A stretch of 64,000 nt of DNA from Paenibacillus glucanolyticus NBRC 15330. GTDB taxonomy: Bacteria; Bacillota; Bacilli; Paenibacillales; Paenibacillaceae. Made by a program: the position numbers and the translations under genes. Under the pieces are notes generated by a model. That model was not told the DNA's origin. It made no database searches and saw only the letters and a list, made by a program, of their open reading frames with translations. Below are positions 60,182 through 64,000 of this stretch, in pieces (positions within the stretch are counted from its first letter, which is position 1; every line of letters starts with the position of its first letter). Where the stretch lies: contig NZ_BIMC01000010.1 in the NCBI RefSeq assembly GCF_004000885.1, positions 142,026-206,025 on the forward strand, written 5' to 3'.

Positions 60182-60850
60182 TTACTCGCAATTCCATTGT
60201 TCTATAATTGTTTCGATTTCTAGCAAATCTCTTACTAGTCCATCATGTTCAAATTGATCTGTATAATAAGTATCTTCCTTCCAGATCCCCTTCATACCAG
60301 CATTCTTACTTGCAGTGACATCATTAATTGGATGATCACCTACATATACACATTCCTCAGGTAATACTTTCATCAAATCAGCTGCTCTAAGAAATATAGC
60401 TGGGTCAGGTTTTCTAAGGCCCTCTACCTCAGAGATCAATATCACTTCAAAGTACTTCTGTATTCCTAGAGCGTGGATATTACTAGATTGAAAGTCACTG
60501 AATCCATTAGTGATCATCCCAAGCTTGTAATCTTGTTCTTTGAGCTTTTCAAGTATTTCAAAGGTATTTGGAAATGGTATAGCATACTTACAAAATCCAT
60601 TTTTATAATCAGCTAATAACTCATTCCAATCAAGTTGCAGATCAAATTCCTTTATTAATTCCTGGTAGACCCTATCCTTCCAAACATATCCCCGATTATC
60701 CAGTTCAATAAAGCGATTAATGTAGCTCTCCTTATCTATATTCTTAGCCTTCTTTATGATCCGTTCATATTGATCGACAATGAATTCATATAGTGAACTG
60801 TTACGGTTTAATATAGTACCATCAAGATCAAAGATAATTGATCGAATCAT
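60182..60850 (-). CDS. HAD-superfamily hydrolase (YjjG-like)
   Basis: A 222-residue HAD phosphatase: motif I DLDGT (residues 8-12), motif II MITNGFSD, motif III RKPDPAIF and motif IV GDHPINDV. A helical cap lies between motifs I and II. It is probably a nucleotidase or sugar phosphatase; the substrate is unknown. The ATG follows AAAGGCGG. It starts 38 bases after element r5 and ends 22 bases before r4, without a promoter or terminator. Strongly AT-rich. Confidence 0.92.
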   Translation of the reverse strand: MIRSIIFDLDGTILNRNSSLYEFIVDQYERIIKKAKNIDKESYINRFIELDNRGYVWKDRVYQELIKEFDLQLDWNELLADYKNGFCKYAIPFPNTFEILEKLKEQDYKLGMITNGFSDFQSSNIHALGIQKYFEVILISEVEGLRKPDPAIFLRAADLMKVLPEECVYVGDHPINDVTASKNAGMKGIWKEDTYYTDQFEHDGLVRDLLEIETIIEQWNCE

Positions 60851-60887
60851 ATGTTTTTCCGCCTTTCAATGCGTTTCAGTGATGTTC

Positions 60888-61083
60888 GCCTAACGTTCCT
60901 GTATTCATGACGTCCCATCGACTTAAAGCGACGAATGTCGCCGGGCGCGATGTGCGCTTAGTCGGTGAGGATGTGTCCGGCTTATTGCGCTTCCCTGCAA
61001 CTGAAATGCCTCACGGAATCCACTTCTAACTTCATGCCGGACCGAGGCAGCTTTTCTGCCGAAGCGTGAATATACTGTTATAC
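60888..61083 (-). repeat. attC-like element r5
   Basis: 196 bp. On the minus strand it opens GTATAAC (61083-61077) with arm AGTATATTCACG and closes arm CGTCATGAATAC then AACGTTAGGC (60897-60888), an exact GTTRRRY. Internal stems: GCCGGAC/GTCCGGC and GGCAG/CTGCC. Confidence 0.78.
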
Positions 61084-61097
61084 GATGTCCTTGTCTT

Positions 61098-61493
61098 CTA
61101 GAACTGCCACCAAATCTGCTCTTCACCTTTATTTCTTTGCCCTTTATATATTAAATCTCCATCTTTTTCTGACTTTATATCAAAATTAATTTGATAGCTT
61201 CTTCTAAACAGGTTTAAATCTGTAATTCCTCTTTCTATTTCATCAAAGAAATCAAAGACTAATTCTTTTGCTTGTTCATTAGTTACTCTATCTTCTACCA
61301 TAATTCTAATATTGATCATACCATCACTTGAACTCGAACTCGTTGCAGTAGTAGTAACTAGCTCTTTACTATTCATGGTCTTTTCCGCTTTAACTAATGA
61401 ATCTACTAATTGATTAAAATCGATTTCATTATTATTGTTACAGCCAACTGTAATAAGAGAAAATAAAATTATTGATACTATTAAATACCTCAT
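61098..61493 (-). CDS. Lipoprotein of unknown function
   Basis: A 131-residue protein with a lipoprotein signal (MRYLIVSIILFSLITVGC, lipobox ITVGC) followed by an asparagine-rich spacer and a mature domain with no recognised family. GAAGGAG lies upstream of the ATG. It starts 37 bases after element r6 and ends 15 bases before r5. It should be anchored to the outer face of the cell membrane. Confidence 0.82.
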   Translation of the reverse strand: MRYLIVSIILFSLITVGCNNNNEIDFNQLVDSLVKAEKTMNSKELVTTTATSSSSSDGMINIRIMVEDRVTNEQAKELVFDFFDEIERGITDLNLFRRSYQINFDIKSEKDGDLIYKGQRNKGEEQIWWQF

Positions 61494-61529
61494 TTAATCT
61501 CCTTCTCTTAATGATTTTACAAGGATTTC

Positions 61530-61714
61530 ACATAACGTTTATGTATTCCCGAACCGAGAACCTTAAGGCCCGAAGGGCGGCCCGCGACGCGGTTAGGCTC
61601 GCAGGGTTGTCCGCCAACGCTTCCCTGTACCTCTGAATTCTATCCGCAGTGAAATCCCTTCGCTCTTGGCGCACCAAGGGGCAAACGCCCCGCTGCGGGA
61701 ATATGGTGTTATGT
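61530..61714 (-). repeat. attC-like element r6
   Basis: 185 bp. The minus strand opens ACATAAC (61714-61708) with arm ACCATATTCCCGC and closes arm CGGGAATACATAA then CGTTATGT (61537-61530). The outer seven bases are exact complements of each other. Internal GCGGGGCGTTTGCCCC stem and the GCCTAACCGCG block. Confidence 0.78.
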
Positions 61715-61748
61715 AATATCTGCCTCATCTTCGAAAAACTTTCAAAAA

Positions 61749-62180
61749 TTATAAGTACTTCTTAAAGGCTTTACTCGAATCACCATCATAACCTAACTTT
61801 GTATAGAACTCGTGTGCTTGCTTCCTCGAAGCTCCGCTGGTTAAAAAGACCTTAACGCAATCCCTTGAAATACACAGATCTTCAATATGCTTCATAATGA
61901 GCGATCCATAACCTAGACCTTGTCTGTTTCCAGATACAACTACACGTTCTACAACCCCAAAAGGTTGTGACTCTATCAACGCATCTAAACATAGATGCAG
62001 ATGTGCAGTTGCAACGATCTCTTGGTCTACTTCGCAAATGAACAAGAAACTATTAGGATTTTGTTTAATTTCTTCTATTCTATCTTCCAACACTTTTATT
62101 TTTGTGTTGTTTGGAAGCAATTCTTTATATAGTCGTTCAATCGCTTCGGCGTCCTTTGTTTCAGCTTCACGAATTATCAT
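61749..62180 (-). CDS. GNAT N-acetyltransferase
   Basis: A 143-residue GNAT protein: REAETKDAEAIERLY start, acetyl-CoA loop ERVVVSGNRQGLGYGSLIM, and C-terminal SRKQAHEFYTKLGYD. GAGGAG lies just before the ATG. It starts 32 bases after element r7 and ends 35 bases before r6. Acetyltransferases are among the commonest integron cassette genes. Substrate unknown. Confidence 0.9.
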   Translation of the reverse strand: MIIREAETKDAEAIERLYKELLPNNTKIKVLEDRIEEIKQNPNSFLFICEVDQEIVATAHLHLCLDALIESQPFGVVERVVVSGNRQGLGYGSLIMKHIEDLCISRDCVKVFLTSGASRKQAHEFYTKLGYDGDSSKAFKKYL

Positions 62181-62211
62181 TCACATTCTCCTCTGTATTT
62201 AGGCTTATTTC

Positions 62212-62371
62212 ACATAACGTTTGTATATCTACGAACCCGAGGGGATTAAGGGAGCAACGCGACCGGGTCCGACGGACTTAGCCTCGCAGGGTTGTGAGCT
62301 GATTCTACTTCCCTGACTACCTCATCTTGCGAACCAAGGGCGTAGCCCGCAGTCTAGATACTGTGTTAGGC
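62212..62371 (-). repeat. attC-like element r7
   Basis: 160 bp. The minus strand opens GCCTAAC (62371-62365, an exact RYYYAAC) with arm ACAGTATCTAGA and closes arm TCGTAGATATAC then AAACGTTATGT (62222-62212). It shares CTTAGCCTCGCAGGGTTGT with r1, r3 and r6. Confidence 0.78.
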
Positions 62372-62391
62372 GATGTATCTGCCTTCTTCGA

Positions 62392-62534
62392 TTACACTTT
62401 CCTAATAATGAGCGCTTCTTCAAACTCCTCTATCTTATCCATGTCTCTTCTAATTCTCTTAATCTATGAAAACGTACAATAGTGAAATTACTACCAATGC
62501 CTTCACTAAATATCTGATTTTGCAAAGATAGACC
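62392..62534 (-). pseudogene. Decayed cassette gene end
   Basis: Two minus-strand frames join across a shift near 62430-62440: NQIFSEGIGSNFTIVRFHRL and then DKIEEFEEALIIRKV-stop. The stop lies 21 bases before element r7, the position of a cassette gene end. No start or upstream part survives. The rest of 62535-62648 holds no gene. Confidence 0.4.
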
Positions 62535-62648
62535 CTAGTTCTCCATTTTTTTTATGTAGCCCAAAAAAGAGAAAATGGATTATTTAGAACTTTCTATACT
62601 TTTGAAGGGGTCTTCTAAGTAAAGGATGTAAATATGAAGTCAATATCA

Positions 62649-63764
62649 TCACTTTAAGTTTTCAGGGTTTAATCCTTTTAAAATATCAGGAATAAACATT
62701 CCATCTTTGCGGATTAATATATCATCAAACCATATCTCTCCACCGCCATATTCTGGCCTTTGGATATTAACAATATCCCAGTGAAGCTCGGACCAATTTT
62801 CATTTCCAGGTGAACTAACTGGAACACATCCAGGTGTAAAGTGAAAGCTTCCCCATATTTTTTCATCAAATAAAGTATCTTTCATAACATTCTCAATATA
62901 TGGATTAAGACCAATTCCAAATTCACCAAAATACCTCGATCCTTGATCCGTATTCAGTAATTTATTAATTCTTTCTGAATCATTTCCGGTAGCATGTATA
63001 ATTTTGCCGTCCTTAATTTCAAAACGAATGTTCTCGTAAGTGAAGCCCTCTTTTAAAGAAGGTGTATTATACGAGATAACTCCGTTGACCGAATCCTTAA
63101 CTGGCATTGTATACACTTCTCCATCTGGAATGTTCATAATTCCTACGTCTTTAATAGAGGGCATGCCTTTAATCGAAAATGTTAAATCTGTTCCTACTCC
63201 TAAAATTCTTACTTTATCTGTTCGATCCATTAATTCAACTAGATTATCCATAGCTACATCCATTTTTGAATAGTCCAGATTACATACATTAAAATATAAA
63301 TTCTCAAAATCCTCTGTTGACATGTTCGCCTGCTGTGCCATGGCATGATTGGGATAACGAAGAATACACCATTTTGTATGAGTGTAACGTCTGCCATTGA
63401 TCTGTTGTGAGTAATATTTTCTAAACAAGCCCATTTTCTCAGGAGAAACACCACTTAGTTCACTCAAATTCTCCCCAGCTCTAATAAGTATATAGGCTTG
63501 CATATCGTTTACTCGATTTAGGTCGTAAGATGCCATTGCTATTAATTGTTCTTCAGTACAATCAATCAAAATCTCTCTTAATAACTCATGATTATTTATT
63601 AATAGAAATGGGACTCCACCTACGAAATAAGACTGCCTTACCAATTCTTTGGCCAAGGGAATTTCCAATCCATCCACCTCAATTAGTATTTTTTCCCCTC
63701 GTTGCAGCTTCACCGAATATTGAATAAGATTTTTAGCGAGTTGTTCAATTCTTGGATCTTTCAT
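62649..63764 (-). CDS. M29-family aminopeptidase (AmpS-like)
   Basis: A 371-residue metalloaminopeptidase of the M29 family: N-terminal LAKNLIQYSVKLQRGEKILIEVDG, and the C-terminal catalytic region with FGEFGIGLNPYIENVMKDTLFDEKIWGSFHF (in parts) and ELHWDIVNI. It should remove N-terminal residues from peptides in the cytoplasm. AAGGAG precedes the ATG. It starts 94 bases after element r8 and shares the cassette orientation, but it is larger than a typical cassette gene. Confidence 0.9.
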   Translation of the reverse strand: MKDPRIEQLAKNLIQYSVKLQRGEKILIEVDGLEIPLAKELVRQSYFVGGVPFLLINNHELLREILIDCTEEQLIAMASYDLNRVNDMQAYILIRAGENLSELSGVSPEKMGLFRKYYSQQINGRRYTHTKWCILRYPNHAMAQQANMSTEDFENLYFNVCNLDYSKMDVAMDNLVELMDRTDKVRILGVGTDLTFSIKGMPSIKDVGIMNIPDGEVYTMPVKDSVNGVISYNTPSLKEGFTYENIRFEIKDGKIIHATGNDSERINKLLNTDQGSRYFGEFGIGLNPYIENVMKDTLFDEKIWGSFHFTPGCVPVSSPGNENWSELHWDIVNIQRPEYGGGEIWFDDILIRKDGMFIPDILKGLNPENLK

Positions 63765-63857
63765 TGTTAGTCTCCTTCAGTACTTCATTATATTTGTTGT
63801 TCATATTATTGTTGATAGTATTTGGATACATGTAGATGTTTATCATACAATAATTTC

Positions 63858-64000
63858 GTCTAACGTTATGGCATTCACGAACCCTCACTGGCTTAAGCAG
63901 CCGGTCGATCGAGCGCAACGATCGGTCTGCCGGGTCGAAGACTTAGCCAGTGCAGGGTTGTCCCCTGAGTATATGCTCCCCTGCTTCCACCTCGGGGGGG
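63858..64000 (-). repeat. attC-like element r8 (cut by window edge)
   Basis: The minus strand closes arm CGTGAATGCCAT then AACGTTAGAC (63867-63858), an exact GTTRRRY. Internal CTTAGCCAGTGCAGGGTTGT matches the other elements. Its opening core lies beyond the window, so the array continues rightward. Confidence 0.75.

Noticed and set aside
58856..64000. Repeat-separated region as a CRISPR array or scattered transposon copies
   Set aside because: Repeats are 160-196 bp, imperfect and separated by whole genes, not short spacers; there is no cas gene, transposase, or pair of terminal inverted repeats with target duplications.
1..64000. tRNA, rRNA, prophage or insertion sequence genes
   Set aside because: None could be recognised on either strand.

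Overview
This window looks like part of the chromosome of a spore-forming, low-to-mid-GC Bacillota, most likely Paenibacillus or a close relative. The evidence is T-box leaders, strong AGGAGG ribosome binding sites with many TTG/GTG starts, a gerA-gerB-gerC spore-germinant-receptor operon, a YjcZ-type spore peptide, and several ECF sigma/anti-sigma modules. No rRNA, tRNA, insertion sequence or phage gene was recognised.

Layout. 1-2.2 kb: threonyl-tRNA synthetase (3' end cut by the window edge) behind a T-box. 2.2-5.1 kb: an operon of three GNAT acetyltransferases. 5.3-11 kb: an FMN reductase, an ECF sigma/DUF4179 pair, a divergent LysR/EamA pair, and a TerC-family gene behind a yybP-ykoY (Mn2+) riboswitch. 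11-20 kb: an ABC exporter behind a short leader ORF with two mutually exclusive hairpins, a thioredoxin-reductase-like enzyme, an aldo/keto reductase, an MFS gene, a frameshifted acetyltransferase and a large FAD dehydrogenase. 20-24.7 kb: two further ECF modules plus a secreted target gene that carries the same unusual promoter as one of the sigma factors. 24.8-28.3 kb: a divergent MFS/MarR efflux pair, GNAT and DJ-1/PfpI genes. 28.4-32.8 kb: a small hypothetical, a decayed transporter remnant and the ger operon. 32.8-42.7 kb: efflux MFS genes, a WG-repeat protein, a DoxX-TetR-DUF2269 operon, and a Nudix/YdcZ/Crp/YdcZ operon. 43-45 kb: a pentapeptide-repeat protein next to a truncated, T-box-controlled glutaminyl-tRNA synthetase fragment and an IF-3 paralogue. 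45-58.7 kb: hydrolase, phosphatase, a CheR next to a three-receiver hybrid histidine kinase, a Tet-type ribosomal protection GTPase with an overlapping leader ORF, a CDF transporter, a nucleotidyltransferase and a hexapeptide acetyltransferase.

The most striking region is 58.86-64 kb. Compact, AT-rich, promoterless genes, all on the minus strand (hypothetical, HAD hydrolase, lipoprotein, GNAT, M29 aminopeptidase), are separated by related 160-196 bp elements. On the minus strand the better preserved ones start with RYYYAAC-like and end with AACGTTRRRY-like cores inside imperfect inverted repeats. That is the architecture of integron attC sites and gene cassettes, which is unexpected in this phylum. 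The array continues beyond the right edge. At its left end it abuts a remnant of a second copy of the neighbouring nucleotidyltransferase gene. No integrase is visible in the window.

The rest of the window is rich in drug and stress functions: four MFS exporters, one ABC exporter, a ribosomal protection protein and seven GNAT enzymes (one of them broken). Several are under leader-type or local-repressor control that can be read directly from the sequence. All functions are inferred from sequence recognition; no database search was possible.
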